Assembly: GCA_017613735.1 (NCBI GenBank)
Contig: JAGADF010000015.1
Span: forward strand, 1-41,747
DNA from: Clostridia bacterium
Lineage (GTDB): Bacteria; Bacillota; Clostridia; Oscillospirales; Acutalibacteraceae
Length of the DNA: 41,747 nucleotides
Direction: 5' to 3'
A program made the translations under genes and the position numbers. Of this stretch, positions 26,911 through 34,250 are shown piece by piece. Positions within the stretch are counted from its first letter, which is position 1, and each line of letters opens with the position of its first letter. Below the pieces are notes generated by a model. That model had not been told where the DNA came from, did not search any database, and saw only the letters and a program-made list of their open reading frames with translations.

Positions 26911-27000
26911 AATCATCCCTCTTTATCAAGCGCATCCGCAACCTTTTATTCAGGTGTTCTGCGGATTGAATTTGACATTTTTTTGTGGTGGAACACGTAC

Positions 27001-27029
27001 AATATAGCACCGAATTTATCGTTTGTCAA
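27001..27029 (-). promoter_or_regulatory. SigA promoter of the DUF4153-type gene
   Basis: Minus strand: TTGACA (27024-27029), 17-base spacer, TATATT (27001-27006), about 90 bases before the start codon. Confidence 0.75.
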
Positions 27030-27086
27030 TAAAAAATTATCGAAAAATAATATAAAACGCCAAATACAGATAAAAATTCTTCTAAA

Positions 27087-27297
27087 AGGGAGAGACTCGA
27101 AATGCCCCTCAGAAATATGGTCGCATTGCTCGCTTGGAGCGCGTCGCACTGCTCCCTATTTCTTCATCTCAGCGCCTCGCTTCATCGTCCGCCGGACGCG
27201 CTTCGGCGCTTCGCCCCGCGCCGTCCCGTCGCTCGGGTTCGAGCTTATACAACCAAAACAAAACACCGTATACCCGAATGGGTATACGGTGTTTTAC
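27087..27297 (-). repeat. Diverged tRNA-tail repeat unit with terminator hairpin
   Basis: On the plus strand it begins GGGAGAGACTCGA, which matches the T arm of the tRNA-Ser at 27665-27755 read backwards. A GC-rich, hairpin-dense body follows, then GGGTTCGAGC. The unit ends with a perfect 15-bp hairpin (27261-27275 with 27280-27294, GAAT loop) that would terminate minus-strand transcription. The body contains a stretch also found after guaA at the window edge. Small open frames here have no ribosome binding site, and I do not regard them as genes. Confidence 0.7.
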
Positions 27298-27665
27298 GCG
27301 GAAGGAGAGACTCGATAGTGCTTCGCACTGTAGAATTTGCTTCGCAAAATAATCCTATTGTATGTCCGTCTCGCTCTGCCTGACGGCAAACCGCTCGACA
27401 TGGACGATATCGTTCGAGTCTCTTTTACCGTTACAGCAAACAAAAATACGGAACACCCAGTTGGGTATTCCGTATTTCTACGCGGAAGGAGAGACTCGAC
27501 AGTGCTTCGCACTGTAGAATTTGCTTCGCAAAATAATCCTATTGTATGTCCGTCTCGCTCCGCCTGACGGCAAACCGCTCGACATGGACGATATCGTTCG
27601 AGTCTCTTTTACCGTTACAGCAAACAAAAATACGGAACACCCAGTTGGATATTCCGTATTTCTAC
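27298..27665 (-). repeat. Tandem pair of 184-bp tRNA-tail repeat units
   Basis: Units 27298-27481 and 27482-27665 differ at only three positions. Each starts with GCGGAAGGAGAGACTCGA, the reverse complement of the 3' acceptor strand and T arm of tRNA-Ser(GCT). It continues with small hairpins (CAGTGCTTCGCACTG, TTTGCTTCGCAAA), the palindrome ACGATATCGT and the inverted T-arm copy GTTCGAGTCTCT. It ends with a terminator-like hairpin (27444-27477 and 27628-27661). The second unit abuts the intact tRNA gene, so its hairpin is also that tRNA's terminator. Confidence 0.9.
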
Positions 27666-27755
27666 GCGGAAGGAGAGACTCGAACTCTCGCGCCGGGGTT
27701 TAGCCGACCTACGCCCTTAGCAGGGGCGCCTCGTCACCAACTTGAGTACTTCCGC
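27665..27755 (-). tRNA. tRNA-Ser (GCT anticodon)
   Basis: Minus-strand class II tRNA of 91 nucleotides. Acceptor GCGGAAG / CTTCCGC with discriminator G; anticodon arm CGCCC-CTGCTAA-GGGCG with anticodon GCT; long variable arm; T arm GAGAG-TTCGAGT-CTCTC. No CCA is encoded. It reads AGC and AGU. No clear promoter of its own is visible; it may be transcribed from the tRNA-Ser(TGA) promoter upstream. The terminator follows at 27628-27661. Confidence 0.95.
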
Positions 27756-27828
27756 ACATTGATAACGTCTTTAAGAGTATTAAATTGAAAATATATAAAC
27801 AGAACATTAAAGCTCTGCGAAATTCATC

Positions 27829-28035
27829 TGGCGGAGAGAGTGGGATTCGACAGCCCGCTCGCTGCGCTCTCGTGCTGACAGCTCGGCGACTATGCTTCGC
27901 ACAGTAACCGCTCTCGCTGATTTCGTCTAAAAACAGTTCACAGAACTGTTTTCTTAACGCCGAAATCCTTCGGTTCGAATCGCTTTTGTAAGCAATTAGG
28001 TATATATTAACGGGATATTCCCAATTAATGACTTT
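27829..28035 (-). repeat. tRNA-Ser(TGA) 3'-end copy bounding a 207-bp segment
   Basis: Bases 27829-27850 repeat 28036-28057 exactly: 22 bases covering the encoded CCA, discriminator, acceptor 3' strand and T arm down to TTCGA. Between the two copies lies a body with hairpins: AAAACAGTTC-ACA-GAACTGTTTT at 27930-27952, and CCGAA-ATCC-TTCGG. The inverted T-arm-like GGTTCGAATCG lies near 27975. The arrangement matches that of the 184-bp units next to tRNA-Ser(GCT). Confidence 0.85.
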
Positions 28036-28126
28036 TGGCGGAGAGAGTGGGATTCGAACCCACGGTGCCCGTAAAGACACGACGGTTTTCAAGACCGTTC
28101 CGTTATGACCACTTCGGTATCTCTCC
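28036..28126 (-). tRNA. tRNA-Ser (TGA anticodon), CCA encoded
   Basis: Minus-strand class II tRNA. Acceptor GGAGAGA / TCTCTCC, discriminator G and an encoded CCA (28036-28038); anticodon arm ACGGT-CTTGAAA-ACCGT with anticodon TGA; long variable arm; T arm GTGGG-TTCGAAT-CCCAC. It reads UCA and other UCN codons. In contrast to the neighbouring tRNA-Ser(GCT), CCA is in the gene. Confidence 0.95.
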
Positions 28127-28139
28127 ATAGGCGAAGATT

Positions 28140-28168
28140 ATAATACCACAACGAGTGTTTATTGTCAA
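28140..28168 (-). promoter_or_regulatory. SigA promoter of the tRNA-Ser genes
   Basis: Minus strand: TTGACA (28163-28168), 17-base spacer, TATTAT (28140-28145), 14 bases before tRNA-Ser(TGA). Confidence 0.85.
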
Positions 28169-28246
28169 CAATAATTTGCTTTTTGCGTTTTAAAAAAATA
28201 CCCCCGTTTTTTGTCGAATTTAACCCGTTCCAAATGCCGTTTTTGT

Positions 28247-28275
28247 TTGACATTTATAATGTATTTTGATACAAT
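28247..28275 (+). promoter_or_regulatory. Promoter and possible operator of the sulfosugar operon
   Basis: TTGACA at 28247-28252, 17-base spacer, TACAAT at 28270-28275, about 31 bases before the glycosidase start. The inverted repeat TGTAT-TTTG-ATACA (28260-28273) covers the spacer end and most of the -10 box and could be a repressor site. No regulator gene lies in the operon. The rest of 28169-28246 is AT-rich without recognisable features. Confidence 0.72.
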
Positions 28276-28306
28276 TTAATGTAAGTAATTTTCGGAGGAA
28301 AAAACA

Positions 28307-30334
28307 ATGCTTTCTCTTAATTCCGACAAGAAAAATCTTAATATTATTTTTAATTCCGACGCGGTTCTCACCTTTTCAAAAAAAGAGCCTGTAATGTGGC
28401 TCGGCTACGGCGAGGACGGCTTTTCTATGTCGCGCGGTTCCTTTAAATTCAGGGAGAGCGTGAAGAGTAAAACCGCGCTGTACTACGATACTCACGAGGT
28501 GCTTAACGGCTCGGTTATTCTCAGACTGAAGTCCAAAAAGGATGAGCTCAGGGCGAACGTCACCGTTTCGACGCAGGGCGACATTGTTAAACTCACTCCC
28601 GAAATTTCAACACAGGGCGAATTTAACCGTATGTGGATTCGCATTCCCGCAACGGAGACCGAGCACGTCTACGGCTGCGGCGAGATTTTTACAAAATTCG
28701 ATTTACGCGGCGAAAAGGTCCGCATCTGGGTCGCCGAGCATCAGAACGCGACAAGGATTGCGAAAAAGACGGTCCGTGACATAATCCGCAAGCATCCGCA
28801 CCATATAGGCAGGTTTTCAAAGTATGAAAGCTATTACGCCCAGCCGACGTTTATGTCGTCAAGAAAATACTTTGTTCACGTTGACAGCAACGCCTATATG
28901 GATTTCAATTTTAACCAGACCGCTTTTCACGAGCTTGTCGTCCGCGATATCGCGCCGGTTTATTTCGGCTTTGCCGATACGTTTGAGGCGTTAAGCGGAG
29001 TTCTTTCGTCGCTTCTCGGAAGGCAGCCCGCTCTTCCCGAATGGGTTTATGACGGAACAATTCTCGGCATTCAGGGCGGTACTGAAACAATGCTCAGAAA
29101 GATTGAAACCGCCGAAAACGCGGGAGTAAAGGTCTGCGGCGTATGGTGTCAGGACTGGGAGGGCGAAAGAATAACCGCCTTCGGCAAGCAGCTTATGTGG
29201 AACTGGGTTTGGGACAGGGAACTGTATCCCGACCTTGATAAGGCTATTGCCGACCTGCACGAAAGAGGAATAAAATTCCTCGGCTATATCAATCCGTTCC
29301 TTGCGATTGAAAAGGAATTATACAAGGAAGCGACGGAAAAAGGCTACTGCGTAAAGGACGCGAACGGCGAGGATTACCTTGTTAAAATCACAACCTTCCC
29401 AGCGGCTATGATTGACCTTACGAATCCCGACGCTTACGAGTGGATTAAGAATATTATAAAGGAAAATATGATAGGTCTGGGCCTCGACGGCTGGATGGCG
29501 GATTTTTCCGAGTATCTGCCGACCGACTGTGTTCTTTCAAACGGTATGAATGCAAAGGACATTCACAACACCTGGCCCGCTCTCTGGGCGAAGGTCAACC
29601 GCGAAGCGCTTGAGGAGACGGGAAAGCTCGGCGAAATCGTTTTCTTCACCCGCGCGGGACATACAAATACAATTAAGTATTCGACTCTTATGTGGAACGG
29701 CGACCAGCACGTTGACTTTTCCTATGATGACGGTCTGCCGTCGGTTATTCCCGCTACGCTTTCGCTTGCGGTCAGCGGTTTCGGACTCTGTCACAGCGAT
29801 ATAGGCGGTTACACGACCTTCGGCAAAATGAAAAGAAACGAAGAGCTGTTTATGCGCTGGTCTGAGATGAACGTCTTTACGCCTATGTTCAGAGGTCACG
29901 AGGGCAATCAGCCGAACAACAACACCCAGTTCGATAAAAACGAAGCCGTTCTTGCGCATTACGCGAAAATGTCAAGACTTCATTACGGTCTTAAGGATTA
30001 CATAAAGGCTCTTGTTGCCGAAAACAGTCAGTACGGCGTGCCCGTAAACAGACCGCTTTTCTATTACTATGAAAAGGAAAAGGATTTTTCCGAAACATAC
30101 GAATTTATGCTCGGCAGGGATTTGCTTGTCGCGCCGGTGCTTGAAGAGGGCGAAAGCTCAAGAAGCGTTTACCTTCCCGATGACGAATGGGTAAATCTCT
30201 GGAACGGTTACGAGCTTGTAGGCGGAACCTACAATATCGACGCTCCCTTAGGCGAGCCGCCCGTATTCTGCAGAAAATCGAGCTCGTATCTTGAGCAGTT
30301 CAAAGCCCTGTTCAATTCGGAAAAGAATAACTGA
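28307..30334 (+). CDS. Sulfoquinovosidase-like GH31 glycosidase
   Basis: Family 31 retaining alpha-glycosidase of 675 residues, closest to E. coli YihQ, which frees sulfoquinovose from sulfoquinovosyl glycerol. The nucleophile is Asp399 (WMADFSEYLPTD) and the acid/base Asp466 (GDQHVDFS), equal to Asp405 and Asp472 of YihQ. Of the signature residues Gln262, Gln288, Arg301, Trp304 and Tyr508, the window has Gln256, Gln282, Gln295, Trp298 and Tyr502: the sulfonate-binding Arg is Gln. There is no signal peptide, so it acts in the cytosol on imported substrate. CGGAGG precedes ATG 28307. First gene of a seven-gene operon. Substrate is inferred. Confidence 0.88.
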   Translation: MLSLNSDKKNLNIIFNSDAVLTFSKKEPVMWLGYGEDGFSMSRGSFKFRESVKSKTALYYDTHEVLNGSVILRLKSKKDELRANVTVSTQGDIVKLTPEISTQGEFNRMWIRIPATETEHVYGCGEIFTKFDLRGEKVRIWVAEHQNATRIAKKTVRDIIRKHPHHIGRFSKYESYYAQPTFMSSRKYFVHVDSNAYMDFNFNQTAFHELVVRDIAPVYFGFADTFEALSGVLSSLLGRQPALPEWVYDGTILGIQGGTETMLRKIETAENAGVKVCGVWCQDWEGERITAFGKQLMWNWVWDRELYPDLDKAIADLHERGIKFLGYINPFLAIEKELYKEATEKGYCVKDANGEDYLVKITTFPAAMIDLTNPDAYEWIKNIIKENMIGLGLDGWMADFSEYLPTDCVLSNGMNAKDIHNTWPALWAKVNREALEETGKLGEIVFFTRAGHTNTIKYSTLMWNGDQHVDFSYDDGLPSVIPATLSLAVSGFGLCHSDIGGYTTFGKMKRNEELFMRWSEMNVFTPMFRGHEGNQPNNNTQFDKNEAVLAHYAKMSRLHYGLKDYIKALVAENSQYGVPVNRPLFYYYEKEKDFSETYEFMLGRDLLVAPVLEEGESSRSVYLPDDEWVNLWNGYELVGGTYNIDAPLGEPPVFCRKSSSYLEQFKALFNSEKNN

Positions 30335-30363
30335 TAAATTATTCCAAGGAGGAACTTTTATAA

Positions 30364-31674
30364 ATGAAAAAGGTTAAAATCGGCGTAGTTTGTCTTGCGA
30401 GAAAGACCTACGATTTTGAAGCGGCGGCTGAAATATACGCCGACTTACAGAAAAGATTAAAGGCGAGAGACGACGTTGAATTTGTATTTGTCGACGGCCT
30501 TGTAATTGAGGTTGACGAGGCGCAGAAGGCTGCGGCTTATCTCGCGGGGCAGGAGCTTGACGGCGTCGCGATTATCAGCGGCACGTTCCATCTCGGCCAC
30601 CTTGCGCCGACTATAAAAAAGTCGCTTAAATGCCCCGTACTTCTCTGGGCGTTCAACGAGCTTCCCTATAACGGCGGCAAAATCAGACTTAATTCGGTCT
30701 GCGGACTTAATCTCAACGCGTCCGTTTTCTATAAATCGGGTATTGACGATTATTCCTGCCACGTAGGCGACGATATTGACGAGGTATGGCTTAACGTTAT
30801 TAAGATGAAAGCGGCGATTTCCCACGCTCATATCGGTCTTGCGGGTTACAGGGCGGACGGTTTCTTCAATCTTTCGGTTGAGGACACCTATCTCTTTAAC
30901 CGCACGGGCGTTCTTGTTGACCACTATGAATTAAGCGAGCTTATGAATGAGTATAAAATGGCTGAAACGGGCTTTACCGTTGACCAGGTCAGGGACATTT
31001 ACGATTGCTCCGACATAAACGAAACACAGCTTGACAAGGTTGCCGTTCTTTCACGCTCGATGGAGAATTTTATAAACAAAAACAAGCTTGACGCGCTTGC
31101 AATCCGTTGCTGGCCCGAATTTGCGAATACGTTCGGAACCTCTCCCTGCGCGGCGATGAGCCTTCTTCAGGGCAAGGGCTATACGCTCGGCTGCGAGGGC
31201 GATATCGAAGGCACTCTTTCGCTTCTTGCGTGCAACGCCATTGCGAAGGACCCGGCTTTTCTTGCAGACCTTTCACAGGTTAATTTTGAAGAAAACTACG
31301 CTCTTCTCTGGCACTGCGGCGTTGCGGCTTACCCGCTCTGGGACGGAAAATCGCTCCGCTCGCTCGACACCTATTTCGCGGGCGGCAGGGGAGTTACGGC
31401 AGGCTTTGTTATGAAGAGCGGAACGATTACGGTTATGAGAATCGACACTGCGCGCGGCAAAACAAGACTCTTTATAGGCAGGGGCGAGGCGGTTCCCATG
31501 GAGCGCGAGCTTTCGGGAACATACGCAAAGGTCATCTTTGACCAGCCTATTTCCGAGCTTATTGATACCGTTACCGAAACGGGCGTCGCTCACCATATTT
31601 CAATGATTTACGGCGATTACGTTAAGGAAATGAAATTGTTCGCCCGTCTTATGGGCTTTGAGGTGATTGAATAA
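30364..31674 (+). CDS. L-fucose-isomerase-fold sugar isomerase (candidate sulfoquinovose isomerase)
   Basis: Protein of 436 residues in the fucose/arabinose isomerase fold. Likely metal or catalytic residues are Glu252 (CWPEF), Asp280 (CEGDIEG) and His317 (LWHCG). In Firmicutes sulfoglycolysis clusters an isomerase of this type converts sulfoquinovose to 6-deoxy-6-sulfofructose (SftI/SqvD in published names, from memory). Here it sits between the glycosidase and a DUF4867 protein, which supports that role; an aldose-ketose step on another deoxysugar cannot be excluded. AAGGAGG precedes ATG 30364. Its stop overlaps the next start by one base. Confidence 0.8.
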   Translation: MKKVKIGVVCLARKTYDFEAAAEIYADLQKRLKARDDVEFVFVDGLVIEVDEAQKAAAYLAGQELDGVAIISGTFHLGHLAPTIKKSLKCPVLLWAFNELPYNGGKIRLNSVCGLNLNASVFYKSGIDDYSCHVGDDIDEVWLNVIKMKAAISHAHIGLAGYRADGFFNLSVEDTYLFNRTGVLVDHYELSELMNEYKMAETGFTVDQVRDIYDCSDINETQLDKVAVLSRSMENFINKNKLDALAIRCWPEFANTFGTSPCAAMSLLQGKGYTLGCEGDIEGTLSLLACNAIAKDPAFLADLSQVNFEENYALLWHCGVAAYPLWDGKSLRSLDTYFAGGRGVTAGFVMKSGTITVMRIDTARGKTRLFIGRGEAVPMERELSGTYAKVIFDQPISELIDTVTETGVAHHISMIYGDYVKEMKLFARLMGFEVIE

Positions 31675-32345
31675 TGCTCAAGGCATTACAGGCGAAAAAC
31701 CCTCATTTAAAAATACTTGATATTTCTTCTGAGGAATTCGGAAAGTACGGCGAAATTCTGTCGCCGGAGCCGTTTGAGGAGCTTTCCGAAAAAATGAAGA
31801 GCACTCCGCTCCCCGCGGAAGGCAATATTTACGTCGCTTCGGACGAGGAACTCGAAAAGCTTGATATCTTTCAGAAGCTTGAGAGCAATTACTACGGCGG
31901 AATGCCCGTTGAAATAGGCTACTGCAACGGTCAGAATACAAAAATCAACGCTCTTGAATACCATAAGGGCGAGGAAATCAATCTTGCCGTAACGGACCTT
32001 GCGCTGTTTCTCGGTCAGGTTCAGCAGCTTAAAGACAACACCATTTCGACAGACGAGCTTGAATGCTTTTTTGTGCCGAAGGGCACGGCGTATTCGATGT
32101 ACCCGACCACTCTTCACTTTTCGCCGTGTAAGGTTCACGAAAGCGGCTTCCTTTGCGCGGTAATTCTGCCGAGAGGCACGAATTCGCCGTTAAAGGAAAA
32201 AACGGAAGAAATATTTAAAAACGATAAAACCCTCTGGATGACAAACAAATGGCTCATAGGCCATAAGGAGAGCCGCCCAGTTTCAAACGGAGCGTTCTGC
32301 GGTCTCGGGGGAGAAAACTACGAACTTAAGCCACTGGAGGATTAA
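31674..32345 (+). CDS. DUF4867 family protein (cupin-like)
   Basis: Product of 223 residues, start and preceding stop overlapping in TAATG. It resembles the DUF4867 family, with a putative metal site in LEYHKGEEINLAVTDLALFL and further residues in FFVPKGTAYSMYP and TTLHFSPCKVHESG. The fold looks cupin-like. Members are found in sulfoquinovose clusters of Firmicutes (SftX, as I recall) without a firmly assigned reaction. A mutarotase or isomerase-helper role is possible but is only inference. The next gene starts after one base. Confidence 0.75.
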   Translation: MLKALQAKNPHLKILDISSEEFGKYGEILSPEPFEELSEKMKSTPLPAEGNIYVASDEELEKLDIFQKLESNYYGGMPVEIGYCNGQNTKINALEYHKGEEINLAVTDLALFLGQVQQLKDNTISTDELECFFVPKGTAYSMYPTTLHFSPCKVHESGFLCAVILPRGTNSPLKEKTEEIFKNDKTLWMTNKWLIGHKESRPVSNGAFCGLGGENYELKPLED

Positions 32346-32346
32346 A

Positions 32347-33471
32347 ATGAACTGGGATTTCCTTTTGCCCGTTAAGCTTTATTTCGGCTCGGGCAGAATA
32401 AACGAGCTTTCCGACATTATTGACGCGAAGGGCTATAAAAGAGGCGTTCTTGTCTGCGACGGGATTTTTAAAGATAACGGACTTGCGGATGAGATTGTTA
32501 AAAAAAGCGGCGGAAAGCTGACTGCCGTATTTTCCGATATTACGCCTAATCCCACGACCGATAACGTCAACAACTGCGTTTCGCTTTTAAGGAGCGAAAA
32601 CGCCGAATTTGTAGTGGCTCTCGGCGGCGGAAGTTCAATGGACTGCGCAAAGGCTGCCTGCGCGATTAAGAATTCGGACGACTTGATTGACGATTACCAC
32701 GCGGGGCTTAAAAAGCTTAATCCCGCCGATAAAATCCCGCTTATTGCCGTTCCGACTACCGCGGGCACGGGCAGCGAGGTCACCTTTGTATCGGTGCTTA
32801 CCAATGAAAAAAAGTCGCTTAAGGCTCCGCTCGGCAATCCTCTTCTTTATGCCGAGGCGGCGATAATCGACCCCGAATTAACTCTTTCGGTACCCGCAAG
32901 GGTAACCGCTTCAACGGGACTTGACGTGCTTTCTCACGCGCTTGAGGGTTACTGGAGCATTTACCATCAGCCAATCTGCGACGCGGTTTCGCTTTCGGCG
33001 GCGAGAACTGTTTTCGAGTATCTTCCCGAGGTTTTTGAAAACCCGTCCGATTTAAAGGCGAGAGAAAAAATGTGCGAGGCGTCGCTTCTTGCGGGCATAG
33101 GCTTTTCCTACCCGAAAACAACCGGCTCGCACGCCTGCTCGTTCCCGCTGACGAATATATATCACGTTCCTCACGGCGAGGCGTGCGCGTTCACGCTTGA
33201 CTATTTCCTTCGCCTTAACGCGAGGGAGGAAACCGACGGCAGAATCGACCGCTTCGTAAAGGACTGCGGTTTCGAAAATGCCGAAAAGGCGGCTGACAGA
33301 ATTTCAGAAATGAAAAAGGCTTTCGGTATGCGCTGCACTCTCGGTGAAATCGGCGTCAGGGATGAAGATATAAGGGAACTGAGCGAAAAGAGTATGCATC
33401 CGAATATGCTTAACAATCCCGTTAAAATGACGGTTGAATCTGTTGAAGAAATGTACAGGGCGCTTAAATGA
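32347..33471 (+). CDS. Iron-containing alcohol dehydrogenase (candidate sulfolactaldehyde reductase)
   Basis: Group III metal-dependent dehydrogenase of 374 residues. The nucleotide-binding motif is ALGGGSSMDCAKA. The four metal ligands are intact: Asp193 and His197 (GLDVLSHALEG), His262 (GSHACSF) and His276 (VPHGEAC), with the usual spacing. In this context it most likely reduces 3-sulfolactaldehyde to 2,3-dihydroxypropanesulfonate with NADH, regenerating NAD in fermentation. GGAGG precedes ATG 32347. The stop overlaps the exporter start (ATGA). Substrate not proven. Confidence 0.82.
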   Translation: MNWDFLLPVKLYFGSGRINELSDIIDAKGYKRGVLVCDGIFKDNGLADEIVKKSGGKLTAVFSDITPNPTTDNVNNCVSLLRSENAEFVVALGGGSSMDCAKAACAIKNSDDLIDDYHAGLKKLNPADKIPLIAVPTTAGTGSEVTFVSVLTNEKKSLKAPLGNPLLYAEAAIIDPELTLSVPARVTASTGLDVLSHALEGYWSIYHQPICDAVSLSAARTVFEYLPEVFENPSDLKAREKMCEASLLAGIGFSYPKTTGSHACSFPLTNIYHVPHGEACAFTLDYFLRLNAREETDGRIDRFVKDCGFENAEKAADRISEMKKAFGMRCTLGEIGVRDEDIRELSEKSMHPNMLNNPVKMTVESVEEMYRALK

Positions 33472-34220
33472 GTGGTTTTATCAGGTATGCGTTAATAGGA
33501 ATAATTGTCCTTCTCGCCAATATTCTTGAATCCATAACGGGCTTCGGCGCAACGGTTGCGGAGCTGCCGTTTGTTTCGGCTCTTGTCGGCATTAAAACGG
33601 CTGTCGTCGCCCTTTGTATGGTAAGCCTGACTCTTGCTGTTTTTGTAGTAATAAGGTTTCATAAGGATATTGACAAAAAGGCGTATCTTAATATTGTCGG
33701 CTTTGCGCTTCTCGGTATGCCCGTAGGTATGCTCGCGTTTTCATACCTGCCCGAAAGGGCTTTGAAAATCGCTCTCGGAATATTCATTATTCTTGCGGCG
33801 GCGCGCGGATTTTTCGTTTTGTTTTCAAAAAAAGAGAACAGAAAACCGGTTAACGGCATAGTTCTTCGGATTCTTCTCTTCATAGGCGGAGTCGTTCACG
33901 GCGCGTTCGCGTCGGGCGGGCCGTTCCTTGTAATATATGCGGGCGAAAAAATCAGGGAAAAAGGCTCTTTCAGGGCGACAATGTGCTCGGTCTGGGCGAC
34001 GCTCAATTCCGTATTGCTTATTAAATACATAATTACGGGGGATTTTACCGTCAAAACCGTAATGCCCGTTTATCTTCTTGCGATTCCGTTTCTGGCTGTG
34101 GGAGTTGCAATCGGAATGTTCTTACATAAAAAGGTCAGCCAGAAGGTTTTTTCAATCATTGTTTACTGTATACTGCTTGCGGCAGGCTGCACCATGCTCG
34201 GTCTGGCAATAGCGGGGTAA
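33468..34220 (+). CDS. TauE/SafE-family sulfonate or sulfite exporter
   Basis: Membrane protein of 250 residues with about eight hydrophobic segments and two half-repeat motifs, ESITGFGATVAELPFVS and GGVVHGAFASGGPFLVI, typical of the TSUP/TauE family. Such proteins export sulfur-containing anions. Next to a putative sulfolactaldehyde reductase it is the natural exit for dihydroxypropanesulfonate or sulfolactate, the C3 waste of sulfoglycolysis. It overlaps the dehydrogenase by four bases. Confidence 0.85.
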   Translation: MSGFIRYALIGIIVLLANILESITGFGATVAELPFVSALVGIKTAVVALCMVSLTLAVFVVIRFHKDIDKKAYLNIVGFALLGMPVGMLAFSYLPERALKIALGIFIILAAARGFFVLFSKKENRKPVNGIVLRILLFIGGVVHGAFASGGPFLVIYAGEKIREKGSFRATMCSVWATLNSVLLIKYIITGDFTVKTVMPVYLLAIPFLAVGVAIGMFLHKKVSQKVFSIIVYCILLAAGCTMLGLAIAG

Positions 34221-34250
34221 AAATATGTTTCTGCAAAATGAGGTGTTTTT

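Noticed and set aside
27298-27665. Tandem repeats considered as a CRISPR array
   Set aside because: The 184-bp units are nearly identical throughout, with no short repeat and variable spacer pattern, and no cas genes are nearby.
27102-27788. Several small plus-strand frames of 60-110 codons near the tRNA-Ser genes
   Set aside because: They are translations of the repeat units and the complement of tRNA tails, as shown by repeated RRDS/ETRT-like segments; none has a convincing start.
27709-28128. Minus-strand frame of 139 codons over both tRNA-Ser genes
   Set aside because: It is a translation through the tRNA genes and the 207-bp islet, not a protein gene.
30364-31674. Reading the isomerase as a plain L-fucose catabolic enzyme
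   Set aside because: No fuculokinase or fuculose-phosphate aldolase is present, and the neighbours (YihQ-like glycosidase, TauE exporter, DUF4867) point to a sulfonated sugar; not fully excluded.
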